The translations under genes were made by a program, and so were the position numbers. Below are positions 1 through 6,491 of a stretch of DNA of 10,599 nt, one piece after another. The notes below the pieces were generated by a model. The model made no database searches and was not told the origin of the DNA. It worked only from the letters and a program-made list of their open reading frames with translations. Position 1 is the stretch's first letter. The number at the start of each line of letters is the position of its first letter. The stretch is from Dehalococcoidales bacterium (lineage in GTDB: Bacteria; Chloroflexota; Dehalococcoidia; Dehalococcoidales; UBA2162), in NCBI GenBank assembly GCA_020354275.1, contig CP070645.1:467074-477672 (forward strand), given 5' to 3'.

Positions 1-561
1 ATTTTTTCCCTTATGCTCGGTATAGCCTTTCTCTTTATGGGGCTGATGCCGGGGACGAAGTCAGGGGCATTGGAGCTGCTCTGGGGAAGCATTCTCACCA
101 ATACCAGGGCCGATATCATACTGCTGGCGGTGGTGGCTGTTATCGTTGTCGGGCTCATCGTGGTTTTCTATAAAGAGATTCAGGCCACGGTTTTTAACCG
201 GGGCATAGCGCTTTCCGTGGGCCTGCCTGCCACGGTTGTCCTGTACGGAATACTGTTCCTTACCGGGGCTACTGTTACCGCATCTCTGCGTTCCATTGGC
301 GGGCTTCTCATCTTCAGCCTGATTCTGAACCCTGCAGCTGCTGCTTATCAGCTTACCTACAGCATGAAGAAGATGTTCCTGCTGGCGGCGTGTTTCGGAG
401 TCCTCTCCGGCTGGGTGGGGCTGCTCTTTTCTTACCTTTTCAATATCCCCAGCGGGGCTACCATCGTAGTTACCTCGTCGTTGATATTTATGATAGCCGC
501 TATTTTCTCACCCAAGCGGAAAGTTAAGCGCTGGCGGCAGCAACAGATGACGGAGGAATGA
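1..561 (+). CDS. Metal-ion ABC transporter permease (ABC-3/ZnuB-like), 5' end missing
   Basis: Membrane subunit of an ABC importer for a divalent metal (Zn, Mn or Fe type; the metal cannot be told from the permease). The reading frame is open to the first base, so the N-terminus lies outside the window; about 186 residues are present against roughly 260-290 for the family. The visible part has several hydrophobic helices, and family-typical stretches: GSIL followed by a charged loop, VSLxxxG-like 'TASLRSIGGLLIFSLILNP', and 'IPSGATIVVTSSLIF' near the C-terminus. The tail is basic (SPKRKVKRWRQQQ), fitting a cytoplasmic end. The ATPase and binding-protein genes are presumably upstream. The stop TGA overlaps the first possible start of the next gene (ATGA), implying a shared mRNA. 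Family assignment is good; substrate is unassigned. Confidence 0.85.
   Translation: MFSLMLGIAFLFMGLMPGTKSGALELLWGSILTNTRADIILLAVVAVIVVGLIVVFYKEIQATVFNRGIALSVGLPATVVLYGILFLTGATVTASLRSIGGLLIFSLILNPAAAAYQLTYSMKKMFLLAACFGVLSGWVGLLFSYLFNIPSGATIVVTSSLIFMIAAIFSPKRKVKRWRQQQMTEE
552..557 (+). promoter_or_regulatory. Shine-Dalgarno that decides the methyltransferase start
   Basis: GGAGGA ends immediately before an ATG (558) but is 6 nt from an in-frame GTG (564). Spacing of 5-9 nt is normal, so this site favours initiation at the GTG, just after the permease stop codon. Confidence 0.55.
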
Positions 562-563
562 CA

Positions 564-1160
564 GTGATCAGGGCTTATTTCAACGAGCGTGCTGACATAT
601 GGGATGAGACGGTTGCCGAGAAGGATACCGCCAAACTGGAGCGGATGGCCACACGCCTTAATCTAAAACCCGGTTTCAAGATACTTGATGTCGGGACGGG
701 AACGGGTGTCTTTTTGCCCTTTATTTTCGGTAAGATAGGGCAGGACGGGCAGGTAATAGCCATTGATATTGCTGATGAGATGCTGCTTAAGGCAAAGGTC
801 AAAGGACTCCCGGGAAATATTGACTACCTCTGTGCCGATGTGATGGAAATTCCCGTTGTCGGGGAGGTTTTTGATGCTGTTGTCTGCTATTCCAGCTTCC
901 CCCATTTCCAGGATAAGCCGAAGGCCTTTGCCGAAATGCTGCGTGTGATTAAGCCTGGTGGCAGTCTGATGATTTGCCACACTTCCAGCCGGGCCCATAT
1001 CAATGAAATCCACAGCCAGATACCCGATGTGCGGCATGACATACTGCCTGCCGGTGATGACATGCAATTGTTGCTGTCAGCGGCTGGATTCAGTGATATA
1101 GCCATTGAGGATGATAGCGATAGCTATCTGGCTCGTGCCAGTAAACCACAGATGGTGTAA
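564..1160 (+). CDS. Small class I SAM-dependent methyltransferase
   Basis: Rossmann-fold methyltransferase of the UbiE/Methyltransf_11 kind, about 198 residues, probably cytosolic; the methyl acceptor is unknown. Numbering from the ATG at 558: SAM-binding motif I is DVGTGTG (44-50), an acidic motif II sits in 'VIAIDIADEML', followed by the 'LCADVMEIP' post-motif and 'MLRVIKPGGSLMICH'. The C-terminal third is short, with no added domain. Start choice: ATG at 558 lies directly against the purine-rich GGAGGA (552-557), which leaves no spacing, whereas GTG at 564 has the ideal 6-nt gap; I therefore prefer 564, with 558 as the alternative. It is in an operon with the metal transporter permease, with a 2-nt gap after that stop. 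It lacks an obvious arsenite-methyltransferase cysteine pattern. Enzyme class is secure, role is not. Confidence 0.85.
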   Translation: MIRAYFNERADIWDETVAEKDTAKLERMATRLNLKPGFKILDVGTGTGVFLPFIFGKIGQDGQVIAIDIADEMLLKAKVKGLPGNIDYLCADVMEIPVVGEVFDAVVCYSSFPHFQDKPKAFAEMLRVIKPGGSLMICHTSSRAHINEIHSQIPDVRHDILPAGDDMQLLLSAAGFSDIAIEDDSDSYLARASKPQMV

Positions 1161-1186
1161 CCTTGTTGATTATCCTTGACCTCATT

Positions 1187-1209
1187 TGTTCCCGTGAGTT
1201 GGCGGGACA
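1187..1209. terminator. Weak hairpin between convergent genes
   Basis: TCCCG (1190-1194) can pair with CGGGA (1203-1207) around an 8-nt loop, and with one bulged T the stem extends by two more pairs. It lies in the 80-nt gap between the convergent methyltransferase and nadC. There is no T-tract on either side, so calling it a terminator rests mainly on its position. Confidence 0.22.
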
Positions 1210-1240
1210 CTGAGTAGTCCATGTAAGATAAGTTGGTAAT

Positions 1241-2119
1241 TCAGTCCAGCTTTACTGTCTCCGGTTCAAGCTCGAGGCTGATATCCAGGGCTCTAGCAGA
1301 ATGGGTGAGGGCACCGATGGAGATGATATCAACGCCAGCCATGGCTGCCTGGCGGACATTTTCCAGGGTGATGCCTCCAGAGGCTTCGGTTTTAACATGA
1401 GCGGGGATGGATGCCACCACGCGGCACATGTCATCCGGTTTCATGTTGTCCAGCAGGATTATATCGGATCCAGCCTCAGCCGCCTCAATCGCTTCCTCAA
1501 CCGTGGTTACCTCTACCTCAATTTCCAGCTCCGGTGGGGCATTCTGCCTGGCCTTAGCGATGATTTCACTCAGGCTCAGCCCGAGGGCACGCATGGCTAC
1601 CAGATGGTTGTCCTTAATCAGGATTCCGTCACCCAGATGGTGGCGGTGGTTGTGGCCGCCTCCCATGCGCACGGCGTATTTTTCCAGCTGCCTTAAGCCG
1701 GGGGTGGTCTTGCGTGTGTCGGTAATCCTGGCAGGTAGACCACCCGTGCTGGCTACATACTGCCCTGTTTGGGTGGCAATGCCGCTGAGCCTCTGCAGGA
1801 AGTTGAGGGCAACTCGCTCGGCCTTAAGAATACTGATGACCCGGCCGGAAATGGTGGCGATCACATCGCCCGGTTCCACTCTGGTTCCATCATCGATCAG
1901 CTTTTCAAACTCCAGTGAAGGATCAACGCGGAGAAACACCCTACTGGCTACCCTGGTGCCGGCCAGTATTCCCTGCTGTTTCACCAGTATTGATGCCTTA
2001 CCCATCAGGGCAGGAGGTATCAGTGCCTGGCTGGTCACGTCGCCGTGGGCGGTATCTTCAGCCAGGGCGGTGTCTACAATGCTATTGATTTGTTCTTCGG
2101 ATGGCTGGGACTCATTCAC
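1241..2119 (-). CDS. nadC: Nicotinate-nucleotide pyrophosphorylase (quinolinate phosphoribosyltransferase)
   Basis: Makes nicotinate mononucleotide from quinolinate and PRPP, releasing CO2 and pyrophosphate, in de novo NAD synthesis; cytosolic. Family signatures are clear (292-residue numbering): EDxxxGDVTS near the N-terminus, DTRKTTPG (134-141), the long active-site block with NHR and LIKDNH (about 153-172), IEVEV (about 200-204), LLDNM (222-226), EASGGI (245-250) and a final DIISIGALTHS. Start choice: GTG at 2119 gives 292 residues, normal for NadC, and begins 28 nt after the yajC stop. The frame stays open to tandem GTG codons at 2176/2173, but that adds 19 residues absent from typical members and would overlap yajC. 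Last gene of the miaB-yajC-nadC run. No nadA or nadB is in the window. Confidence 0.95.
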   Translation of the reverse strand: MNESQPSEEQINSIVDTALAEDTAHGDVTSQALIPPALMGKASILVKQQGILAGTRVASRVFLRVDPSLEFEKLIDDGTRVEPGDVIATISGRVISILKAERVALNFLQRLSGIATQTGQYVASTGGLPARITDTRKTTPGLRQLEKYAVRMGGGHNHRHHLGDGILIKDNHLVAMRALGLSLSEIIAKARQNAPPELEIEVEVTTVEEAIEAAEAGSDIILLDNMKPDDMCRVVASIPAHVKTEASGGITLENVRQAAMAGVDIISIGALTHSARALDISLELEPETVKLD

Positions 2120-2147
2120 CTTGAATCTTACCTTGCTTGACCGGTAT

Positions 2148-2411
2148 CTAGAGCTCTGGTTTGCTGATAACACCACCCTTGGTGACCCGTATCATCGCCC
2201 CCGATTCTACTTTGAGGACTATGCTGTTGTCATCGATCTTTTCGACTACTCCGTACATACCGCCGGCGGTGATTACCTGGTCTCCCTTTTCCAGTTCCGA
2301 GACCATCTCGTCATGCTTTTTCTCTCGCTGGCGCATCGGTCTTACTAAAAAGAAATAAAACATGCCTACCAGCAGCACCAGCATAATAACTAAAGGCCAT
2401 ATCCCCCCCAT
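2148..2411 (-). CDS. yajC: Sec translocase accessory subunit YajC
   Basis: Small single-span membrane protein associated with SecDF of the protein translocase. It is 87 residues: one hydrophobic helix (about 5-22) ending in FFLVRPMRQREKK, the family hallmark where the helix meets a basic cytoplasmic stretch, then 'LEKGDQVITAGGMYG' (40-54), the conserved small beta domain. The ATG at 2411 has a near-perfect Shine-Dalgarno (AAGGAGGG, 2416-2423) that overlaps the stop codon of miaB, so the two genes are likely translationally coupled. It sits between miaB and nadC; secD and secF are not adjacent within the window. Confidence 0.93.
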   Translation of the reverse strand: MGGIWPLVIMLVLLVGMFYFFLVRPMRQREKKHDEMVSELEKGDQVITAGGMYGVVEKIDDNSIVLKVESGAMIRVTKGGVISKPEL

Positions 2412-2421
2412 TATTCCCTCC

Positions 2422-3696
2422 TTATTCTAGTTGGTACCCGCCCGGTTCAATCTTACCCTGCAGTGCCCAGGGGCTGGTTTTTTCAATTCTGACGGTTATT
2501 AGTTGCCCTTTCCGGTCGCTGTCGTCGTCAAAAAAGACCAGTTTGTCTCCCCTGGTACGGCCATACCACCTGCCCTTCTGCTTTCCCTCCACCAGTACCG
2601 CAACACTCCGGCCTGCCAGCCGGGCATTGATTTCACCGGCGATACCCTCCTGTAATTGCTCGATTATATCTAAACGCCTTTTCTTCTCTTTAATAGGGAT
2701 GCTGTCATCAAGTTCACGGTCGGCGATGGTTCCCGGTCTTGGTGAGTAGGCGGCTATATGGATGGTATCAAATCTAAGCTCGGATAGCAAGTTGACAGTA
2801 TGCTGGAACTGTTCCTCATTCTCCGAAGGGAAGCCAACGATGACGTCGGTACTCAGGGCAATCCCCGGGACCGTTTCCCGGATTTTTTTAATAAGCTGAC
2901 GGTATTGCTCAACGGTGTAGCCTCTTCTCATCAACTCAAGGATTTCATTATCGCCTGCTTGGACTGGCAAGCTAATCTGTTCGCAGACCTTGTCCAGGTT
3001 CTTAACGGCTTGGATCAAGTTGGTGCTCATGTCCCGGGGGTGGTTGGTCAGGAAACGGATGCGGGCCAGCCCGTCGATATTATTCAGCTCTTGAAGCAGC
3101 TCAGCCAGCCCTGTTTTATCGGGTAAATCGTGGCCGTACGAGTCAACATTCTGCCCCAGCAGGATTACCTCTCTGGCGCCGCGTTCAACCAGCCGGCAGA
3201 CCTCATTGATAACCTCGGCGGGGGGGTGGCTTATTTCCCGGCCGCGGCGGTATGGGACGACACAGTATGAACAGAAGTTATTGCACCCCTGCATGATAGG
3301 GACATAAACGCTGGGGGAGGGGTGATGGGGTAGCGCCTGACGCCACTCGGTTTCTTCCAACCACTCGGGACATTCTCCCGGTTTAAAGAAATGGTCTACA
3401 TGAGGGAAGGTCTTTTGCAGTTGTTCCGTATCAGCATTGACCAGACAGCCGGTTACCGCCAGTATAAGGTCGGGGCGCGACTTTTTCAGGGATTTAAGGG
3501 TATGCAGTTTGTTGATAACGCGGTTCTCCGCGCTCTGGCGTACCACGCAGCTGTTGAGCACGATTATACCGGCTTGTTCGGGGCTGGTGGTAGCCCGGTA
3601 GCCTCGCTGTTCAAGGGTACTGCCCAGTCGCTCTGACTCAGCTTTATTCATCTGGCAACCAATGGTCCAGATATAATAGGATGGCGGTTTATTCAT
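2422..3696 (-). CDS. miaB: tRNA-2-methylthio-N6-dimethylallyladenosine synthase (MiaB)
   Basis: Radical-SAM methylthiotransferase that converts i6A37 to ms2i6A37 in tRNAs reading codons that begin with U. The protein is 424 residues with the three expected parts: an N-terminal UPF0004 domain with the three auxiliary-cluster cysteines C14 (TIGCQMN), C50 (NSCVV) and C84 (TGCLV); the radical-SAM core with CxxxCxxC at C138/C142/C145 (CNNFCSYC), 'LLGQNVDSYG' and 'STDVIVGFPSE'; and a C-terminal TRAM domain around 'VLVEGKQKGRWYGRTRGD' for RNA binding. The NVxxYG and LPVQAG motifs favour MiaB over RimO or MtaB. ATG at 3696, with only a weak ribosome site. The Nudix gene ends 31 nt upstream and yajC starts 10 nt after its stop. 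Confidence 0.95.
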   Translation of the reverse strand: MNKPPSYYIWTIGCQMNKAESERLGSTLEQRGYRATTSPEQAGIIVLNSCVVRQSAENRVINKLHTLKSLKKSRPDLILAVTGCLVNADTEQLQKTFPHVDHFFKPGECPEWLEETEWRQALPHHPSPSVYVPIMQGCNNFCSYCVVPYRRGREISHPPAEVINEVCRLVERGAREVILLGQNVDSYGHDLPDKTGLAELLQELNNIDGLARIRFLTNHPRDMSTNLIQAVKNLDKVCEQISLPVQAGDNEILELMRRGYTVEQYRQLIKKIRETVPGIALSTDVIVGFPSENEEQFQHTVNLLSELRFDTIHIAAYSPRPGTIADRELDDSIPIKEKKRRLDIIEQLQEGIAGEINARLAGRSVAVLVEGKQKGRWYGRTRGDKLVFFDDDSDRKGQLITVRIEKTSPWALQGKIEPGGYQLE

Positions 3697-3727
3697 AAGT
3701 TAACCGTCCGGTGAAACCCGTTCTGTT

Positions 3728-4183
3728 TTAAGGCTCGGTTTGTCCTGCGAGTCTGGCATTCAGTTCCCAAAGTGTGTTTTTGTTGCTATCCCATTTTAAC
3801 ATCGTCAGCGCATCCTGGTAACTGACCCACCTGTATTCCGTATGTTCCATTGATAGCGTGATAGCACCACTATCAAAATTCGCACCGAAAGTATATTCCG
3901 GTATTACATAGACATTTTCACCCCAGGTAAACTCTCCGGTCACGCCTACAACCGGTACCGTATTGCAGGAATCTAAAGCAGTGATGTCCGATTCGGGTGG
4001 GATGCCAGCTTCCTCAAGTGCTTCACGTCTGGCAGATTCAAGGGGCTTTTCATTGTTTTCTCCACCACCGGCGATGAATTGCCAGTATTCCCCGTCCCGT
4101 CGCCTGAAAATAGCGTACTCAAGATATCCGCCCTGACTGTGACGAAATGGTAAGACCAGCACTTGAAAAGGGGCTCTACTCAT
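3728..4183 (-). CDS. Nudix hydrolase, NudB-like
   Basis: Nucleoside-diphosphate-X hydrolase of 151 residues. It carries an exact Nudix box G(x5)E(x7)REUxEExGU at residues 39-61 (REALEEAGI at its end), which binds the catalytic Mg ions. The C-terminal part 'EYRWVSYQDALTMLKW' followed by 'SNKNTLWELN' resembles the end of E. coli NudB, the dihydroneopterin triphosphate pyrophosphatase of folate synthesis, and its size agrees (about 150 aa). Substrate within Nudix cannot be settled by sequence, so I leave the symbol blank; a dATP/dNTP pyrophosphatase role is the alternative. ATG at 4183 has no recognisable Shine-Dalgarno. It starts 43 nt after the tRNA-Ser and ends 31 nt before miaB, so it may be transcribed with both. 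Confidence 0.82.
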   Translation of the reverse strand: MSRAPFQVLVLPFRHSQGGYLEYAIFRRRDGEYWQFIAGGGENNEKPLESARREALEEAGIPPESDITALDSCNTVPVVGVTGEFTWGENVYVIPEYTFGANFDSGAITLSMEHTEYRWVSYQDALTMLKWDSNKNTLWELNARLAGQTEP

Positions 4184-4226
4184 TGGAAAAACCCGAAATA
4201 CCCAAAGGGATTATGCTGCTTTGTTG

Positions 4227-4318
4227 TGGCGGAGGGAGTGGGATTCGAACCCACGACCCCGAATTACCAGGGTAAGCGCTTAGCAGGCGCCCGCACTCGG
4301 CCACTATGCGATCCCTCC
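4227..4318 (-). tRNA. tRNA-Ser(GCT), CCA encoded
   Basis: Class II tRNA of 89 nt plus an encoded CCA (4227-4229). The acceptor stem is 7 perfect pairs (GGAGGGA with TCCCTCC), the discriminator base is G, the D arm is GCA/TGC, the anticodon stem is GGCGC/GCGCT with loop CTGCTAA, so the anticodon is GCT (plus strand 4282-4284), reading AGC and AGU. A long variable arm follows, then a T arm GTGGG-TTCGAAT-CCCAC. The long variable arm, G73 and GCT anticodon all agree with serine. Its A37 belongs to an ANN-codon tRNA, expected to carry t6A, so it is not a substrate of the nearby MiaB. Confidence 0.97.
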
Positions 4319-4367
4319 GCAGTTGCTTTTTAACTTACCCGGTCTTTTTTATTCTGCAGACAGGTAT

Positions 4368-4396
4368 ATTTTATTGTATTCGTAATATTTTGACAA
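4368..4396 (-). promoter_or_regulatory. Promoter for tRNA-Ser and probably the nudix-miaB-yajC-nadC run
   Basis: On the minus strand TTGTCA (4391-4396) is separated by exactly 17 nt from TAAAAT (4368-4373), each one mismatch from the sigma-70 consensus. A start near 4361 would give a leader of about 40 nt before the mature tRNA 5' end at 4318. No GC-rich terminator hairpin is evident between the tRNA and the Nudix gene, so downstream genes may also depend on it. Confidence 0.55.
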
Positions 4397-4406
4397 ATTT
4401 AATTAT

Positions 4407-5387
4407 CTACGGTGAAGCTACCATGGCACCGAGTTTGTTTTTTATGATTTCCTCAGCCCCCTGGATAATCCTGTCCATGACCTCTTTTACGGTTGGAATA
4501 TCGTGAATGAGACCTACAACCTGCCCGCACTCAGCCAGACCGGCATCTAGGTCACCTTCAAAATAGACTCGCTGGGCATTAGTCCCGCGGGTGACAGTCA
4601 ATAGCTCTTCCAGTGTAGCCCCCCTGCTCTCCATTTCAAAGACCTTCCGTGACGGCTCGTTTTTCAGGTTGCGTGATGGGGCCCGGATAGAACGCTGGGT
4701 TATTAGGGTGTCTGTCTCGCTGGCTCGGATGAGCCATTCCTTGAAGTTGGGGTGAGCCGGGCACTCCTGGGTTGCCATAAAACGGGTGCCCATCAATACC
4801 CCCTCGGCGCCTAGGGCTAGTGCCGCTACGAAACCATGGGCATCGGCGAAACCCCCGCCGGCGATAACCGGTATTTTTAAAGCATCGAGGGTGGCTCTAA
4901 TCAATACCATAGAACCGGTGTCATCAGGTCCCGGGTGCCCCCCGCACTCGTAGCCAATTATGGCCACGCTATCACAGCCGACTTCTTCAGCTGTCTGGGC
5001 GAAACGGACCCCGCCCGGTGCCTTGTGTATAACCTTCACCTTTCCCTGTTTAAGTTGCTTCATGTGTGGCTCGGGACTGCGCCCCGAGGTTTCCACAATG
5101 CTTATCCCCTCGTTGATGACAGTATCAATGTATTCTTCTGTCTTGACCGGGTGGGTGCTGGGGGCAAGGTTGATGTTGACACCAATTGGTTTATCGGTCA
5201 GGCTTTTAGCCTTTCGGATCTCGTCACGTAGTTTATCTCTGGTATCGAAGCTGGCTGATGTGATAATCCCCAGACCGCCGGCGCTGGAAACGGCGGCCGC
5301 CAGTTCCGCCGTGGAGAGCCAGATCATCCCTCCCTGAATTATAGGATATTTGATACCCAGCAACTCGGTGACTCTTGTCTCGAACAC
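4407..5387 (-). CDS. Nitronate monooxygenase / 2-nitropropane dioxygenase-like FMN protein
   Basis: TIM-barrel FMN enzyme of the NMO/FabK family, 326 residues and cytosolic. Known members oxidise alkyl nitronates, including toxic propionate-3-nitronate, or act as enoyl-ACP reductase II (FabK). Visible features: 'PIIQGGMIWLSTAELAAAVS' region (15-34) and AGGLGII (36-42); the conserved histidine in CGGHPGPDD (H151), the family's proposed catalytic base; and the phosphate-binding GGG in IPVIAGGGF (172-180) followed by GAEGVLMGTRF (193-203). The start is GTG at 5387, supported by AAAGGAGG (5398-5405) 10 nt upstream. It is monocistronic in appearance, with its own promoter. Absence of other fatty-acid genes here gives no support for FabK. 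Family secure, substrate open. Confidence 0.85.
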   Translation of the reverse strand: MFETRVTELLGIKYPIIQGGMIWLSTAELAAAVSSAGGLGIITSASFDTRDKLRDEIRKAKSLTDKPIGVNINLAPSTHPVKTEEYIDTVINEGISIVETSGRSPEPHMKQLKQGKVKVIHKAPGGVRFAQTAEEVGCDSVAIIGYECGGHPGPDDTGSMVLIRATLDALKIPVIAGGGFADAHGFVAALALGAEGVLMGTRFMATQECPAHPNFKEWLIRASETDTLITQRSIRAPSRNLKNEPSRKVFEMESRGATLEELLTVTRGTNAQRVYFEGDLDAGLAECGQVVGLIHDIPTVKEVMDRIIQGAEEIIKNKLGAMVASP

Positions 5388-5436
5388 GGTTAGCTATCCT
5401 CCTTTAATGCTTTATCGCAACCTTTGGTAAGTGGCT

Positions 5437-5466
5437 ATTATATCAACTACCTGCCGAAGAGGACAA
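5437..5466 (-). promoter_or_regulatory. Extended -10 promoter for the nitronate monooxygenase gene
   Basis: On the minus strand a perfect TATAAT (5437-5442) is preceded by TGA, giving the extended -10 form TGnTATAAT; a partial -35 TTGTCC (5461-5466) lies 18 nt upstream. Predicted start is near 5430, about 43 nt before the GTG start codon. Confidence 0.6.
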
Positions 5467-5475
5467 ATTGCGTAG

Positions 5476-5490
5476 TGTTACCCGGTAACA
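5476..5490. promoter_or_regulatory. Perfect 15-bp palindrome, candidate regulator site
   Basis: TGTTACC-C-GGTAACA is an uninterrupted inverted repeat with 7-bp arms and a single central base. It sits about 10 bp upstream of the -35 element of the nitronate monooxygenase promoter, centred near -53, a usual place for an activator; it is also about 65 bp upstream of the birA -35. No regulator gene is next to it. The symmetry is seen; the regulatory role is inferred. Confidence 0.4.
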
Positions 5491-5554
5491 TTAACGACCG
5501 TTCAGATAATAGCTATTGGTGTTTGTGCTTATCGCGGGTTTGACTGTTGCTCCG

Positions 5555-5583
5555 TTGTCAGGTCAATGGACTCTTTATATATT
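5555..5583 (+). promoter_or_regulatory. Candidate birA promoter
   Basis: TTGTCA (5555-5560), 17-nt spacer, TATATT (5578-5583): each element has one mismatch to consensus. Predicted start near 5590 leaves a leader of about 48 nt. The -35 is the same hexamer as in the tRNA-Ser promoter. Confidence 0.5.
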
Positions 5584-5637
5584 ATGCTATATTTGAAATA
5601 ATGTTTGGTATAGAGTTGGTTACAGGACAAGATACTG

Positions 5638-6417
5638 ATGGAAGTTGATGACCTGTCTCCAGAGGTGGTTACCTGGGGTCTGGCCACCCAATTTGTCGGG
5701 CAGCGGATTGTGTACCATCCTGTCCTTACTTCCACCATGGATGTGGCCAGGCAGGAAGCACGGCAGGGGGCAGCTGAAGGCACTGTTGTCCTGGCGGACA
5801 GGCAAACAGCCGGCAGGGGAAGAATGGAACGGGTCTGGCTGACACCCGGCGGTAATATTGCCCTGTCTCTTATTCTCTATCCGCCATTATCATATCTGCC
5901 TTATCTTATCATGCTGGCTTCCCTGGCAGTGGTTCATGGTATTGAGACGACCACCGGTTTGAAGCCGCAAATTAAATGGCCCAATGATGTTCTCATTAAC
6001 GGTAAGAAGGTGTGCGGTATTTTAATTGAGAGCGATGTACAGGGTGGTTCGGTCAGTTACAGTATTATCGGTATCGGTTTAAACGTTAACCTTGATCCGG
6101 CCGATTTTCCCGAGATTAGCCCAATCGCTACCAGTCTCTCTCATGAACTGGGTGAGGATATATCGCGTCTGAAGGTTTTACGCTGCCTGCTCACGGAACT
6201 GGAAGGCCTGTACCTGAGATTGTCCGATGCTGGTTCGGTCTTCCGGGAGTGGCATGATAACCTTGAGACGCTGGGCAGGGAGATTGAGGTGCAATCGGGC
6301 GATACTTTTTACCGGGGTTTGGCGGAGTCGGTGGAGGTAGACGGTAGCCTTCTACTGCGCGGTGCCGATGGCAGCCTGAGCAGGATTGTCGCCGGTGATG
6401 TTACTCTGCGTCGGTAA
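5638..6417 (+). CDS. birA: Biotin--[acetyl-CoA carboxylase] ligase, monofunctional (no HTH domain)
   Basis: Joins biotin to the lysine of biotin carboxyl carrier domains through biotinyl-AMP; cytosolic. It has 259 residues: catalytic domain with 'STMDVARQEA', GRGR (59-62), KWPNDVL (113-119), 'GKKVCGILIES' (122-132, with the likely catalytic lysine at about 124) and IIGIGLNVN (143-151), then the BPL_C domain ending 'SRIVAGDVTLR'. The N-terminus (LSPEVVTWGL) matches the linker that joins the HTH to the catalytic domain in bifunctional BirA, so the repressor domain is absent and the protein should not control biotin genes itself. The usual GRGRxGR motif reads GRGRMER, a G-to-E change. ATG at 5638 has a weak site (AGGAC); an in-frame TAG at 5611 limits extension. 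Confidence 0.93.
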   Translation: MEVDDLSPEVVTWGLATQFVGQRIVYHPVLTSTMDVARQEARQGAAEGTVVLADRQTAGRGRMERVWLTPGGNIALSLILYPPLSYLPYLIMLASLAVVHGIETTTGLKPQIKWPNDVLINGKKVCGILIESDVQGGSVSYSIIGIGLNVNLDPADFPEISPIATSLSHELGEDISRLKVLRCLLTELEGLYLRLSDAGSVFREWHDNLETLGREIEVQSGDTFYRGLAESVEVDGSLLLRGADGSLSRIVAGDVTLRR

Positions 6418-6421
6418 ACAG

Positions 6422-6464
6422 ATACAACCGGGGGATCAATCCTGAGATAGTCTCCCGGTTGTAT
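6422..6464. terminator. Bidirectional terminator-like hairpin between birA and the slipin gene
   Basis: ATACAACCGGG (6422-6432) pairs exactly with CCCGGTTGTAT (6454-6464); four further pairs including G-T wobbles extend the stem to about 15 bp with a 13-nt loop. It starts 5 nt after the birA stop, in the gap between two convergent genes. The following TCTTATTTAT is only moderately T-rich, and the opposite strand has a short T-run, so termination strength is uncertain. Confidence 0.6.
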
Positions 6465-6491
6465 TCTTATTTATCCATACCCGGCTGGTGG

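Noticed and set aside
1407..2348. 313-codon plus-strand open frame, slightly longer than nadC itself
   Set aside because: It lies antisense to nadC and yajC, both of which have unmistakable family motifs. Its product is low-complexity (Ser/Arg/Leu rich) with no recognisable domain; a shadow of the real genes.
4227..4318. tRNA-Ser as a functional partner or substrate of neighbouring MiaB
   Set aside because: MiaB acts on tRNAs that read UNN codons; a GCT anticodon reads AGY, so the proximity is not a substrate link.
4227..4318. tRNA gene as an integration site for a mobile element
   Set aside because: No integrase, no second copy of the tRNA 3' end in the window, and housekeeping genes on both sides.
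5476..5490. Palindrome as a BirA operator for biotin control
   Set aside because: The known BirA operator is a much longer, widely spaced inverted repeat, and this BirA has no DNA-binding domain.
5508..5517. AATAGCTATT palindrome between the divergent promoters
   Set aside because: 10 bp of AT-rich symmetry is common by chance and it does not align with either promoter in a usual operator position.
5529..5783. Minus-strand open frame covering the birA 5' region and part of the intergenic gap
   Set aside because: Antisense to the conserved birA N-terminus, no ribosome site or motif, and the gap holds promoter elements instead.
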